Part shown: in pieces, positions 1 to 8,729 of the stretch
Position numbering within the stretch: position 1 is the stretch's first letter
Layout of the letters: each line of letters starts with the position of its first letter
Source of the DNA: Lentilactobacillus hilgardii DSM 20176 = ATCC 8290
GTDB lineage: Bacteria; Bacillota; Bacilli; Lactobacillales; Lactobacillaceae
Reading direction: 5' to 3'
Length of the DNA: 64,000 nt
Assembly (NCBI RefSeq): GCF_000159315.1
Contig: NZ_GG669993.1
Location: 377,668 to 441,667, forward strand
The notes under the pieces: model-generated
What the model was told of the DNA's origin: nothing
The model's input: only the letters and a program-made list of their open reading frames with translations
Database searches by the model: none
Program-made: the position numbers and the translations under genes

Positions 1-9
1 GGTTTCCAG

Positions 10-579
10 ATGCTCAACAAAACAGATAAACGTCTAGTCGTTCAAATCATTAAAAAGTCCCCGGATTTAATGAACATTTTGAAAGCAATTGCACAACTGA
101 ACCTACCACAAGGCGTACTTGCGGCTGGAAGTATCCGAAATACCGTCTGGCAAGTGTTAAGCCATCAACCTATAGAACTGATTAATGACGTTGATGTTGT
201 CTATTTCGACCCACAACGACCAAGGAATGATGACCAAATAATACAAGCATCTTTAATTAAAAGGATGCCTGATTACCAGTGGCAAGTAAAAAATGAAGCT
301 TACATGCATCATTACGATTTTAAGGACGCCCCAAAATTCACGTCTATAGAGGATGCAATTTCACACTTTGTCGAAACACCAACGTGTATTGGTGCATACC
401 TTAAGGGCGACGACATTGAAATCATTGCACCTTACGGCCTGACAGATTTAATTCAATTAAAGTGTCGGCCAATCCCGATGTTTCAAAATAACAAAACGTG
501 CTTATCCATTTATCAAAATCGTATTCAAAGAAAGAATTGGAAGAAGCGATGGCCGAATTTGGCAATTATTAATAGTTAG
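10..579 (+). CDS. Nucleotidyltransferase-fold family protein (DUF925-like)
   Basis: 189 residues from the first visible ATG. The N-terminal third carries a nucleotidyltransferase-like core: AAGSIRNTVWQ at about residues 38-48, then NDVDVVYFD at about 59-67, i.e. the G-S plus D-x-D pattern of the polymerase-beta fold. The C-terminus has the YQNRIQRKNWKKRWPNL segment typical of this family. Molecular substrate unknown. Only nine bases precede the ATG, they hold no ribosome site, and the frame is open to the window edge, so the true start may lie outside. A hairpin terminator follows directly. Confidence 0.75.
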   Translation: MLNKTDKRLVVQIIKKSPDLMNILKAIAQLNLPQGVLAAGSIRNTVWQVLSHQPIELINDVDVVYFDPQRPRNDDQIIQASLIKRMPDYQWQVKNEAYMHHYDFKDAPKFTSIEDAISHFVETPTCIGAYLKGDDIEIIAPYGLTDLIQLKCRPIPMFQNNKTCLSIYQNRIQRKNWKKRWPNLAIINS

Positions 580-582
580 CCG

Positions 583-617
583 AAGTGCATGCGTTTAAAA
601 ACATGTGCTTTTTATTT
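583..617 (+). terminator. Intrinsic terminator after the nucleotidyltransferase-like gene
   Basis: A 9-bp stem (AAGTGCATG at 583-591 with CATGTGCTT at 602-610, two G-U pairs) is followed by a T-rich tract. It begins four bases after the stop codon. Confidence 0.75.
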
Positions 618-733
618 GTACTTTATTAAAAACAAAAGCAATTTTTTAAACATAATGACTCATTATTCAATCTTTTACGATCTCTTATTTACCCAAGCCA
701 ATTAATTATCCGCAATTCAAGGATAGATAAATA

Positions 734-766
734 ATGATGCCAATTTAACGGCATCATTTCTTTTTA
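734..766 (+). terminator. Second hairpin with T tract in the 580-1066 gap
   Basis: ATGATGCC (734-741) and GGCATCAT (750-757) pair perfectly around an 8-base loop and are followed by TTCTTTTT. No gene is visible between it and the first terminator, so it may be a back-up terminator or the end of a lost gene. The rest of this roughly 490-base gap is AT-rich. It also holds an AACTAAC/GTTAGTT dyad (783-789 and 806-812) of unknown role and the promoter described next. Confidence 0.6.
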
Positions 767-1008
767 CTATAATCATTTTGTTAACTAACCTATGCCGAGG
801 ATTTCGTTAGTTCAAAATAATGGCGACTATCTTTCGATTTATCAAAAAATCTCTTCTAATATAGGAAATGAATTAAACCAATCTTATTTTTGCTCTCCTC
901 AAATTCATAACTAAGGATATATATATAAAGCTGACATTGATCTCATATTCTTTATTGATAATATTAATAATAATTGATAAGCGATATACGGTCATCGAAA
1001 AATAGGCA

Positions 1009-1037
1009 TTGATTATCGATTTTCGATAATTTATAAT
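1009..1037 (+). promoter_or_regulatory. Promoter with operator-like dyad between -35 and -10
   Basis: TTGATT (1009-1014) and TATAAT (1032-1037) are separated by 17 bases. The perfect dyad ATTATCG-N5-CGATAAT (1012-1030) overlaps the -35 box and fills the spacer. The placement is that of a repressor operator. The nearby HTH protein (1679-1915) is the natural candidate to bind it; this is inference. Confidence 0.65.
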
Positions 1038-1066
1038 CAAAGCACAGAAAAGAGGAGATGCGTCAC

Positions 1067-1643
1067 ATGCCAAAACTTTTGAATAGCGCATTACTTATCG
1101 TGTCATTTCTGGCACAAATATCATTTGTTATTTCTTGGATTGGTTTCTGCATTCCGGTGTATTTTATCTATCAGGCCTTAAAGGGTAACGTTGTATCTAA
1201 CATTCTGGATAATAACGATTTTCAGGTGATCTCAAATCATGCCCACGTTTCGCTCACAGACATCAACCACTTTCCGGCGTACATATAACACTGCCTTAAT
1301 GTCAATCGGTGTTATCTTAGCGATAATTGCTGTTCTGTACGAATTAAAAGCACTTGTTAAGATTACGGTTAACCTTAATCAAAAAAGGTACTTTACCACT
1401 GAAAATGTTAAACTGGTTTGGTTATTTATTGTATCTCAGCTTTATACCTTGGCAGCAGATCCGTTTCTTGCAGGTGCCAATCAACTGACAAGAACCTATT
1501 TAGACCGTATTAAAATTGGTGATTTCTCCGTGACATGGAGCGACATTCCCGAAGATTTAGTGGGACTTGTTATTATTAGTGCGATCTACATGCTATTTAA
1601 AATGGCTGAACAAATGAAACGGGAAAACGAGTTGACTGTCTAA
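1067..1643 (+). pseudogene. DUF2975-type membrane protein gene, frameshifted
   Basis: Two overlapping frames together give one protein of about 190 residues, the usual size of DUF2975 membrane proteins. The first frame starts at ATG 1067 (AGAGGAG at 1051-1057, 9-base spacing) and contains two hydrophobic segments. It stops at 1288. The second frame, open from about 1230, carries the remaining segments and ends MKRENELTV at 1643. Removing one C from the CC at 1274-1275 would join them as NHFRRTYNTALMS. The product resembles the membrane partner of YozG-type HTH proteins, and such an HTH gene follows 35 bases later. Either a real frameshift mutation or a sequence error; the alternative of two separate small proteins is less likely. 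Confidence 0.65.
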
Positions 1644-1678
1644 AGACGCTTAAAGGATGTGAAGGATGTGATTGAATT

Positions 1679-1915
1679 TTGATTAAAATTACCCTAAACG
1701 TTGTCATGGCGCAACGAAACATTTCCACTGGTGAATTAGCCAAAATGGTTGGTATTACGCCAACTAACATTTCGATTTTAAAAACTGGCAAGGCAAAAGC
1801 AATTCGCTTCAGTACGCTGGAAAAAATTTGTAAAGTGCTAAAGTGTCAGCCAGGGGATATCTTAGAATACGTTGACGAAGAAAGTAACCCTACCACAAAT
1901 TTGAGTGATTTTTGA
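1679..1915 (+). CDS. YozG-like Cro/CI-type HTH regulator
   Basis: 78 residues from a TTG start, chosen because an in-frame TGA lies at 1673 and the resulting IKI N-terminus matches the family; AAGGA at 1662-1666 is the ribosome site. The body is a helix-turn-helix (about residues 15-38, ELAKMVGITPTNISILKTG) followed by the family hallmark AIRFSTLEKICKVLKCQPGD. Family members sit beside DUF2975 membrane proteins, as here, and are thought to control their own locus. The likely operator is the dyad at 1012-1030. Confidence 0.85.
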   Translation: MIKITLNVVMAQRNISTGELAKMVGITPTNISILKTGKAKAIRFSTLEKICKVLKCQPGDILEYVDEESNPTTNLSDF

Positions 1916-2033
1916 ATAGCACTTTTTTCAAACACAATCACTTCTTCAAAGAATTCGTCATTTGTAGCTATATACTAAAAAGGTTGAGGCAGAAGTCAAA
2001 AGCTTAGATAACTGACTCTTAATCCCAAAAAAC

Positions 2034-2092
2034 AAAGGGCCTGTAAGTCAGTATTCCGTAAGCTGACTTTACAGGCCCTTTCAAATAATTTT
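2034..2092. terminator. Bidirectional terminator between convergent genes
   Basis: An 18-bp stem (2034-2051 with 2063-2081, one bulged T) is flanked by A-rich sequence on the left and a T tract on the right. It therefore serves both the HTH gene on the plus strand and the Mrr gene on the minus strand. Confidence 0.85.
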
Positions 2093-2128
2093 TTTGGCCT
2101 TTTATCACAATCTTTTGTCTATAACCGG

Positions 2129-3070
2129 TTAATCAAAGAAGTCGTTATCTATTTCATACAACTTATAGTCGCTCTTTACTTGAACACCCACCTCGTATTC
2201 CAACATTAAGTCAGTAAGCTCGATACCGTCCACTAACACAATTCGAAAATTCTCCGCGTACTCACGTGCCGAACGACTAAAATCCGACGTTGTGATGAAA
2301 ACACCGCTTTCGGCTCCTCTACCTTTAATCGCTCCGTAAAAGGATTGGATTTGAGGGCGTTGAACCCGATTATCCTTAGCATATCGTTTTGCTTGTACGT
2401 AAACAGTATTAGTCCCTAATGGGTCTTGGTTAATAATCCCGTCAATGCCATCATCCCCACTTGCAGGTGTCACAGTTGCACTGCCATTAGGACCTTTATA
2501 ACCCATTTTGGATAGTAACCTGACAACCAGATGTTCAAAGAAGATGGGGTCGCTGTTCATAATCTGACGAAGCAGTTCCGTTTTAACCTCAATATTGTAC
2601 TTATCAGACTTGTCTGCCAAAACTTCGGAAACGTCTGCCGTATCTTCTACATCATCAAGTGTATCCATTGAGATTTTACCTTTACGTTTTCGACGTTCCG
2701 CAACTTCTTTTTGGTGCTCTTGAAACATTGGTAAATTTGATACTTCAGCAAGGGTTAAATTCATCCCCCGCTCGGCAAGAAGCCTTTTACCCAGAGTTGT
2801 AATTCGATAAATTCCTTGTTGAGGACGTTCAATCGCTCCACTAATCGCCAAATCACTTAATGCCCAGCCAATCCTATTTTCAATAATTATATTTTTAGGA
2901 TTTTTTGGATAGTTACGGTAGCGGACTTTATCAGGTAACTTAAAGTCATCTGCCACTTTTTTCCTCAACTCAACTCGATGCCAACTATCCCTTTCATTCA
3001 CAACCGTCAGTGTCATTGCGACATTTTTATCCCAGTCTGGCATCCCGGAAATGTTTTGATTAACGACCAT
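2129..3070 (-). CDS. mrr: Mrr-type (type IV) restriction endonuclease
   Basis: 313 residues. The N-terminal half (about 1-110) is the winged-helix Mrr_N region. The C-terminal half (about 185-290) is the Mrr catalytic domain with FFEHLVVRLLSKMGYKG, then the PD-(D/E)xK core GDDGIDGII followed by VQAKRY. Family members cut modified foreign DNA in the cytoplasm without a partner methylase, and none is encoded nearby. ATG 3070 is preferred over the upstream GTG 3079 because AAGGTGG sits 5-6 bases in front of it. The gene stands alone and is convergent with the HTH gene. Confidence 0.88.
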   Translation of the reverse strand: MVVNQNISGMPDWDKNVAMTLTVVNERDSWHRVELRKKVADDFKLPDKVRYRNYPKNPKNIIIENRIGWALSDLAISGAIERPQQGIYRITTLGKRLLAERGMNLTLAEVSNLPMFQEHQKEVAERRKRKGKISMDTLDDVEDTADVSEVLADKSDKYNIEVKTELLRQIMNSDPIFFEHLVVRLLSKMGYKGPNGSATVTPASGDDGIDGIINQDPLGTNTVYVQAKRYAKDNRVQRPQIQSFYGAIKGRGAESGVFITTSDFSRSAREYAENFRIVLVDGIELTDLMLEYEVGVQVKSDYKLYEIDNDFFD

Positions 3071-3221
3071 ATTAACCACCTTAACTATTTTCTTTACTTT
3101 AATCTAAGTATATCATTGCTTTTCCAATTAATTTAACGCCAATTTCTTTATAATTCTGATCTCTTCAGCCATTTAAAAATGGTACTTTGCTTAAAATTAG
3201 TTATATTAATAATTCTAGTTT

Positions 3222-3263
3222 TTGCAATTCCATTTAAATTGTCTACAATGAAAGTAAGCTTTC
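3222..3263 (+). promoter_or_regulatory. Probable promoter of pyruvate oxidase with adjacent dyad
   Basis: TTGCAA (3222-3227) and TACAAT (3244-3249) are 16 bases apart. Directly after the -10 lies the dyad GAAAG-TAAG-CTTTC (3250-3263). Its TGAAAG half resembles a catabolite-responsive element, but the central CG is missing, so CcpA control is only a possibility. Confidence 0.45.
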
Positions 3264-3294
3264 TTAACATCGTTTATGGAAAGGATGACGCAAT

Positions 3295-5007
3295 ATGGCT
3301 CAAAAAGCTTCTGAACAATTAGTCGACGTTTTAATTGATTGGCATGTAAAACACGTTTATGGACTACCGGGGGATTCCATCGATACAACTGTCGATGCTT
3401 TACGCAAACAACAGGATCAGATCGGATTTGTCCAAGTCCGTCACGAAGAAGTTGCTTCCTTGGCAGCAGCGGCCGAGGCTAAGTTAACCGGTAAGCTTGG
3501 TGTCTGTCTTTCAATCGGTGGGCCAGGCGCAATTCATATGTTAAATGGCCTTTATGATGCCAAAATGGATCACGTGCCAGTACTGGCTTTACTTGGTCAG
3601 GTTGATACCCAGTTTTTAAACGAGGAATACTTCCAAGAAGTGAATACACCACAACTATTTGCGGACGTTGCGGTCTATAATAAACTAATTTCTGCCACTG
3701 ACAATTTAGCTGAAATCGTTGATGAGGCCATTCGAACGGCTTATGAGAAACATGGAGTCGCAGTTTTAACCATTCCGGATAACCTTCCGGAACAAAGGGT
3801 CAGCGACCACTATATCAGTTCCGCTTCTTCTTTCCAATTGACATCACCACAAATAGATGACAATCGCCTTAATACAGCCGCTAAACTGATTCGCGATTCC
3901 AAGAAACCGCTTGCATTGATTGGCTTGGGGGCCAAAAAAGCCGGCAGCCAGGTTGCGGCCTTCTTAGAGCAAAACCATATTCCGTTTATTTCAACGTTGC
4001 CCGCAAAGGGGATCATTGGCGACAGTCATCCTAATTCGCTGGGAAATGTTGGTAAGTTGGGGACAAAGCCGGCTTATGAAGCCATGCAAAATACCGATCT
4101 GCTTCTAATGTTCGGCACAAATTATCCCTATACCGCGTACTTGCCCAAACCAGGGACGGCCAAAAGCATCCAAATCAATACCAGTGCGTCAGCAATCGGA
4201 AAACGTTATCCGGCTGATGTTGGATTGGTAGCCGATATCAAAGACGTTATAAAGCAACTTAATTCTTCTGAAACAACGATCCTCCATCCTGATGATGGTT
4301 TCTTAAAGGCCTGTCAGGAAAATGTTGCTAACTGGAATCGTTGGATGACCGGCAAACGTGAACTCGATTCCAAGCCAGTTGCACCCGAAGCATTATTTAA
4401 CGATATTAATGAAACGGCACCGCTTAATACAATTTATTCAATTGATGTTGGAACAGCCACCTCTTGGAGCGCCCGTTTCTTAAACGTATCACCAACACAA
4501 AAATTTATCTTGTCCTCTTACTTAGGGACAATGGGATGTGCATTACCGGGAGCGATTGCAGCAAAAATAAATTATCCCGATCGACCGGTTATCTCGGTTA
4601 ATGGTGATGGTGCGTTTGCAATGGTCATGCAGGATTTCATTACGGCAGTTAAATACAAGTTACCATTAATTAATATCGTACTCAATAATTCAAAGCTGGC
4701 CTTTATTGAATACGAACAACAGGCCGCCGGCCAATTAAATTATCAAATCGACTTACAGGATATGGATTACGCCAAATTTGCCGATGCGGCTGGCGGCGTT
4801 GGCATTACTGCTAAAACTTCCGAAGAATTTAAGAACGCATTGAACAGAGCCTATCGGGTCCAGAATATGCCGGTACTGATCAATGCTTATGTCAGTGATG
4901 ATGCACCTTTGCCGGGCAAGATTGTCGGTCAGGAAGCTAAAGGATACATGAAATTTGGCAGCCAATATCTTAAAGAAGAAAAAAAATACCTGAACTACCA
5001 CCACTAA
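3295..5007 (+). CDS. pox: Pyruvate oxidase (TPP/FAD enzyme)
   Basis: 570 residues; ribosome site AAAGGATGA ahead of ATG 3295. Converts pyruvate, phosphate and oxygen to acetyl phosphate, CO2 and hydrogen peroxide, giving an extra ATP route in aerobic lactobacilli. The three domains of the family are visible: N-terminal Pyr domain with the HEE motif containing the activating glutamate (RHEEVASLAAAAEAKLTG), a central FAD/nucleotide-binding domain, and a C-terminal PP domain with the TPP motif NGDGAFAMVMQDF ending in LNN. Length is slightly below the roughly 600 residues of the Lactiplantibacillus plantarum enzyme, the shortfall being at the C-terminus. Other TPP enzymes (acetolactate synthase) are possible but fit less well. 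Single-gene unit ended by a long-stem terminator. Confidence 0.88.
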   Translation: MAQKASEQLVDVLIDWHVKHVYGLPGDSIDTTVDALRKQQDQIGFVQVRHEEVASLAAAAEAKLTGKLGVCLSIGGPGAIHMLNGLYDAKMDHVPVLALLGQVDTQFLNEEYFQEVNTPQLFADVAVYNKLISATDNLAEIVDEAIRTAYEKHGVAVLTIPDNLPEQRVSDHYISSASSFQLTSPQIDDNRLNTAAKLIRDSKKPLALIGLGAKKAGSQVAAFLEQNHIPFISTLPAKGIIGDSHPNSLGNVGKLGTKPAYEAMQNTDLLLMFGTNYPYTAYLPKPGTAKSIQINTSASAIGKRYPADVGLVADIKDVIKQLNSSETTILHPDDGFLKACQENVANWNRWMTGKRELDSKPVAPEALFNDINETAPLNTIYSIDVGTATSWSARFLNVSPTQKFILSSYLGTMGCALPGAIAAKINYPDRPVISVNGDGAFAMVMQDFITAVKYKLPLINIVLNNSKLAFIEYEQQAAGQLNYQIDLQDMDYAKFADAAGGVGITAKTSEEFKNALNRAYRVQNMPVLINAYVSDDAPLPGKIVGQEAKGYMKFGSQYLKEEKKYLNYHH

Positions 5008-5100
5008 AAGATATTTTGCGCCAATTTTTCTAAGCAAAACAAGTAGGCCACCGAATTCAAAGGAAAAAATCCCAATCACTATTTGAAGTGTCTTTTAACA

Positions 5101-5162
5101 AAAGCCTTTCGGCACTAATAGATATATTGCATAGTGATTTGTTGGTGCTGAAGGGCTTTTTG
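5101..5162 (+). terminator. Terminator of pyruvate oxidase
   Basis: An 18-bp stem (5101-5118 with 5142-5159, including G-U pairs) closes a 23-base loop and runs into TTTTT. Confidence 0.8.
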
Positions 5163-5235
5163 GTCTAAAACTCAGGATTCACCTAGAATTTATTGATAAA
5201 TGATACCTGAAAAAGTTAATTTGAAATCTTCGTTT

Positions 5236-5435
5236 TTGACAGTTTTAAGATAGCCGTGATAATCTTTAATTAATATATGATATTTGTTTCTTTTCTAATA
5301 ATGACCTAAATATTATATATAGTTGAGATATGAATGCTTTTAACTATATCCAGCTTGTCAGTGTCCAGTCATTTCATTGATACTTGAACTTAGGTCAGTA
5401 ACAAATAACCATCATCACGTTAGGAGGAATTTATC
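5236..5435 (+). promoter_or_regulatory. Promoter and structured leader of the GlsB-like operon
   Basis: TTGACA (5236-5241) and TAATCT (5260-5265) with an 18-base spacer form a likely promoter, leaving a leader of about 165 nucleotides. The leader holds two nested exact dyads: TGACCTAA (5302-5309) with TTAGGTCA (5390-5397), enclosing ATATAGTT (5317-5324) with AACTATAT (5342-5349). I know no named riboswitch with this pattern. It may be an RNA fold or protein-binding sites. Confidence 0.45.
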
Positions 5436-5678
5436 ATGGGCTTTATTTGGGCAATTATTGTTGGCGCCGTCATCGGTGCCTTGGCGGGCGCAATTACGAA
5501 CAACGGCCAATCGATGGGTTGGATCGCTAATATTGTAGCTGGCTTAATTGGATCAGCCATCGGTCAAGCACTACTGGGGTCTTGGGGACCGAGTTTGGCC
5601 GGAATGGCACTTATTCCGTCAATTATCGGTGCCGTTATTTTAGTTCTGATTGTTTCCTTTGTTGTTAAACGATCCTAG
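5436..5678 (+). CDS. GlsB/YeaQ/YmgE-family stress-response membrane protein
   Basis: 80 residues, ATG 5436 behind a strong TTAGGAGGA site. Three hydrophobic segments separated by glycine-rich turns (GAVIGALAGAIT, then NIVAGLIGSAIGQALLG) are the transglycosylase-associated (Transgly_assoc) pattern. Family members are small integral membrane proteins induced by envelope or general stress; the mechanism is unknown. It is followed 17 bases later by a 50-residue membrane peptide gene, and both end at the terminator at 5895-5932. Confidence 0.85.
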   Translation: MGFIWAIIVGAVIGALAGAITNNGQSMGWIANIVAGLIGSAIGQALLGSWGPSLAGMALIPSIIGAVILVLIVSFVVKRS

Positions 5679-5695
5679 AAAGCAGGTGAGTAACT

Positions 5696-5848
5696 ATGGA
5701 TGCATTAAAAGCTGTTTTTAAATTTATGATCGCTAGTACCCTCATTGTGAGCGGTGTCTTATTGGGTGGTACACTTTTCGCAACAAAAAAGATTGATATT
5801 TTCGGTGACAAGCTTCAGAATAAAATTTATGGTTCAAAGTCAAATTAA
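5696..5848 (+). CDS. Small single-span membrane peptide (50 aa), unknown function
   Basis: MDALKAVFKFMIAST opens a 50-residue peptide that ends IYGSKSN. AGGTGAG sits just upstream of the ATG. Residues about 11-29 are hydrophobic and glycine-rich, predicting one membrane span with a short charged tail. I do not recognise the family. Co-transcription with the GlsB-like gene (17-base gap, shared terminator) suggests a joint role in envelope stress. Confidence 0.7.
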   Translation: MDALKAVFKFMIASTLIVSGVLLGGTLFATKKIDIFGDKLQNKIYGSKSN

Positions 5849-5894
5849 AAATTTGGGATTTAACAAAATGTTTATTCAGTACCCTTTATTGAAA

Positions 5895-5933
5895 TAAAAA
5901 AGCTATCCGTTTTTTCCGGGTAGCTTTTTTATT
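5895..5933. terminator. Bidirectional terminator
   Basis: AAAAAAGCTATCC pairs with GGGTAGCTTTTTT across a T-rich loop. A and T tracts flank both arms, so it ends the GlsB operon on the plus strand and the convergent unknown gene on the minus strand. Confidence 0.85.
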
Positions 5934-5936
5934 ATT

Positions 5937-6967
5937 TTAAGTCAAAACAATATATGATTGATCATCAAAAATATCCACGAAACCTATTTCTATAAATAAG
6001 ATCAGAATCTGTTGGACTTGCTTCAATAGTTCCTCCAAAGCCCTTGACCGACTCGTATCAGTTTCATAGGATATTTGTAAAATAAAGTCGGTTAGTTCTT
6101 CGATACCAAAATGACCGCCCTACCAATATGACACATAAAATACGATGCAAATCCCAAAATATATTTTCCGATCTTTGGGTTAGTTGTAAAACTCATGCGA
6201 TCAAAATGCTGATCCAAATAATTTAACCCCTCTTCAGCTTTGGGCATTTGAACTTCCCGATAATGTTTTAACCACATTCGTTGATCTTTGGATCGCCCGT
6301 TTTGATGTTCTTGGGTTGGCTGTGACGCTTTTTGATTCCCTTGCCGAAAAATATAGGATGTCTTTTTGCGTTTATCACTTTGAAATGGGACAACCCACTT
6401 TTGCCGCTTCCGTTTCATCTTCATAGATAATCTCCGGTTTTCGCAATCCTGTATGATTTTCCTATAAGGAACCAAACCAATGTCGATAAACGATAAAAAC
6501 TCCGTACCATAACGAACGGCATCTCCTGACCGGCGTACGAACTCGATCAGTTCGTCACTTGGCTTATCGGTAGATAAAAATGTGTTAACTAAAATTTCGT
6601 CAATGCCGGTATTGATTTCTTGTAGGCCCTTCGCTACCTGCTTTGCGATATTTCCCGGCACGCCCATGTGTTCTTGGAAATGGTTAATGCCAAGCTTTTG
6701 CGTCTGCTTAGTCCTTTGGTCTTGAATGATATATTGATATTTCAGTGTTCGACCGCATCTGCATGTGAGTTTCCCAGAAACATTTGGATCTACCTTAAAA
6801 TCATATAATTGCCATTTCTCACCATCGGATAAACTGGCATTTAAAAAATTACTCTGCATCCGATATCTTCGATGCTTAATCAAAAAAAGACGTTGCGGTT
6901 CAGTTAGTTTATTTGCCAGAAAGTTTCTCTTTTCACTGGTCAAATGGATTAGCTGATTTGTTTTCAT
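5937..6967 (-). pseudogene. Unrecognised protein with CRCGR motif, frameshifted near its C-terminus
   Basis: ATG 6967 is chosen because GAAAGGA lies 7 bases ahead. The first frame runs 291 residues to a stop at 6092. Visible features are an N-terminal basic region, TCRCGRTLKYQYII (possible metal-binding C-x-C) at about residues 68-81, GINHFQEHMGVPG, and a long basic linker. Adding one G to the GGG run (CCC at 6118-6120 on the plus strand) restores a second frame that continues RGGHFGIEELTDFILQISYE for about 60 residues to a stop at 5937, right beside the terminator. The restored protein would have about 343 residues. I do not recognise a function. The extension has normal composition and ends exactly at the terminator, which argues that it belongs to the gene. 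Confidence 0.7.
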
Positions 6968-7357
6968 TTTGGATCCTTTCAAAATATTTTCCACTTGAAT
7001 GTATCATAGATTGATTGTGTTGTACACTACTTTTTTAACCATAGTTATATTGGTAAAAATCCGATCTTATCAGGCATTATTTCAAAAATATGTTTTTGGA
7101 TTTGGCACCTTTTTAGTACTACCCTTCAAAACAGCACCGCTCCTTATAAGGGATAGATTCGAAAAACTCCAACCCAGGATTTCCAAAATCGACGTCTTAT
7201 ACCCCGGGTTCTAACCGTTTTGATCCGCACATTTGACTCTTATGGTCAACTTGGTATTTTCTGTGAGAATCTCATTTTAATTTTATTTATGAACACTAAC
7301 CCCACCCGACCATTTTGATTACACTGAATATAATCAAGAACAATCGAGGTGGCATTT
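6968..7357. other. 390-base gap without a supported gene
   Basis: AT-rich spacer between two divergent genes. A 71-codon frame at 6999-7214 has no ribosome site and no recognisable composition. TATAAT at 7329-7334 could be the -10 of the following gene, but no good -35 is placed for it. Confidence 0.5.
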
Positions 7358-7933
7358 ATGCAACTTACAAAGCGTCTTCAATTCAATTTATTTCAAATGC
7401 CGGAAAATTCGATTTTCTTTTGGCTTACCAGAATCATCATGACGGGACTTGGAAGTTGGATCGCCCTTGTCCTTTCTCAAACGATTTCCCAGTCAGCAAC
7501 ATTCTTAATTGCGGTAGTAATTTTGGTGCAATTAAGTCAACGAACCAAGAATCACGTTAACGCCCATTCACCGATATATTGGTTGTTAGTCGGGCTGACA
7601 GCCGTTGCTGGAACAACACTTGCCAATATCTTGAATATTGATTTTGGCATTAGCAGCCTTTTCTTCGTCTGCGGGTATGTTGCCAAAATCTATTCGGTTT
7701 ATTATTTAAAGCACCATTTGACTGTCACTCAAAAACTATCGCACTTTTTATTGTTTGAAAGCAGATTAATCTATTGGTTGGATCTTGGTTTTGATTTTAC
7801 CTTTGAATCCGCTATTGCTTCCTGGTTTAGCAATAGTCTCAATTTAACGGACCTGGGCACGTTACTTACTGCAGATTTACCAACACTTTTTACCGTTATT
7901 CGTCACCAATTCAACACAATTGGACTCAAATGA
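7358..7933 (+). CDS. Hypothetical multi-span membrane protein
   Basis: 191 residues from ATG 7358, chosen because GAGGTGG (7346-7352) precedes it at normal spacing. About four hydrophobic stretches (residues roughly 20-40, 44-60, 72-92, 98-115) are followed by an amphipathic C-terminal third. I do not recognise a family. The two-component genes start 90 bases downstream with their own ribosome site. No terminator is seen between, so read-through is possible. Confidence 0.6.
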   Translation: MQLTKRLQFNLFQMPENSIFFWLTRIIMTGLGSWIALVLSQTISQSATFLIAVVILVQLSQRTKNHVNAHSPIYWLLVGLTAVAGTTLANILNIDFGISSLFFVCGYVAKIYSVYYLKHHLTVTQKLSHFLLFESRLIYWLDLGFDFTFESAIASWFSNSLNLTDLGTLLTADLPTLFTVIRHQFNTIGLK

Positions 7934-8023
7934 TGGTTTTAACTATTAAACCACGTTTTATGCGTTAAGCTAGAAGATAATAAGTTATATTGCTAAACAA
8001 TATCCTTAAGGGGGGAAAATGCT

Positions 8024-8719
8024 ATGGCGAACACAATTCTATTAGTCGAAGATGAAGAAGGATTGAGCTCCTATCTCACAACTGAGTTACAATTCGAAAA
8101 TTACACAATTATTCTAGCCACAGATGGTAAGCAGGCTTTGGACACGTATGAAAGTATGCGGGGGCAACTTAATTTAATTATTCTGGATTGGATGCTTCCC
8201 AAGCTGGACGGATTGGAAGTTTTAAGACGCATTCGGCAAAATGACGACATCCCCATTTTAATGATGACCGCTCGTGATTATGTCGGTGACAAAGTAGCCG
8301 GTCTTGATGCCGGTGCGGACGATTACATCACAAAACCATTTGAAATCGAAGAATTATTGGCTCGAATCCGGGTGATGTTGCGTCACTCTCAAAATCAAGC
8401 GACAAGTGATGATCTTTTCCGTATCGAAGACCTGACTTTAAATACAAAATCAAGACAGGTTACTCGTGGTAATTCGCTCATTCAACTCACACAACGCGAA
8501 TACGAACTATTACTCACATTAATTAAGAATGCCGGTGAAACCATGACCCGAGACGAACTCCTTAATTTGGTTTGGGGCGTCGACTTTGAGGGTCAGCCTA
8601 ACGTGGTCGACGTTTACATTCGCTACCTAAGAAATAAGGTCGACCGAAATTTTAAAAAGACACTGATCCATACCGTCCGTGGTGTCGGTTATGTATTGAG
8701 TGCCAATTATCAAGGTTAG
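8024..8719 (+). CDS. OmpR/PhoB-family response regulator, ArlR-like
   Basis: 231 residues behind AAGGGGGGAAAA. The receiver domain (1-115) shows acidic D10/E11, phospho-acceptor D55 in LDWMLPKLDG, T82 and K104 in ITKPF. The C-terminal winged-helix DNA-binding domain (about 130-228) contains LTQREYELLLTL and VDVYIRYLRNKVD. The receiver, especially KVAGLDAGADDY, is close to ArlR of staphylococci, which governs adhesion, autolysis and surface properties; equivalence of targets is not shown. The sensor kinase follows 10 bases later. Confidence 0.92.
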   Translation: MANTILLVEDEEGLSSYLTTELQFENYTIILATDGKQALDTYESMRGQLNLIILDWMLPKLDGLEVLRRIRQNDDIPILMMTARDYVGDKVAGLDAGADDYITKPFEIEELLARIRVMLRHSQNQATSDDLFRIEDLTLNTKSRQVTRGNSLIQLTQREYELLLTLIKNAGETMTRDELLNLVWGVDFEGQPNVVDVYIRYLRNKVDRNFKKTLIHTVRGVGYVLSANYQG

Positions 8720-8729
8720 AGGGGTAAAA

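Noticed and set aside
3250..3263. Catabolite-responsive element ahead of pyruvate oxidase
   Set aside because: The dyad lacks the central CG and departs from the CcpA consensus, so it is mentioned only as a possibility.
4753..5079. 108-codon minus-strand frame over the end of pyruvate oxidase
   Set aside because: Shadow of the coding strand; no ribosome site and low-complexity Phe/Val runs from the complement of Lys/Glu codons.
6999..7214. 71-codon open frame on the plus strand
   Set aside because: No ribosome site, no recognisable domain, and it lies in the promoter region of a divergent gene.
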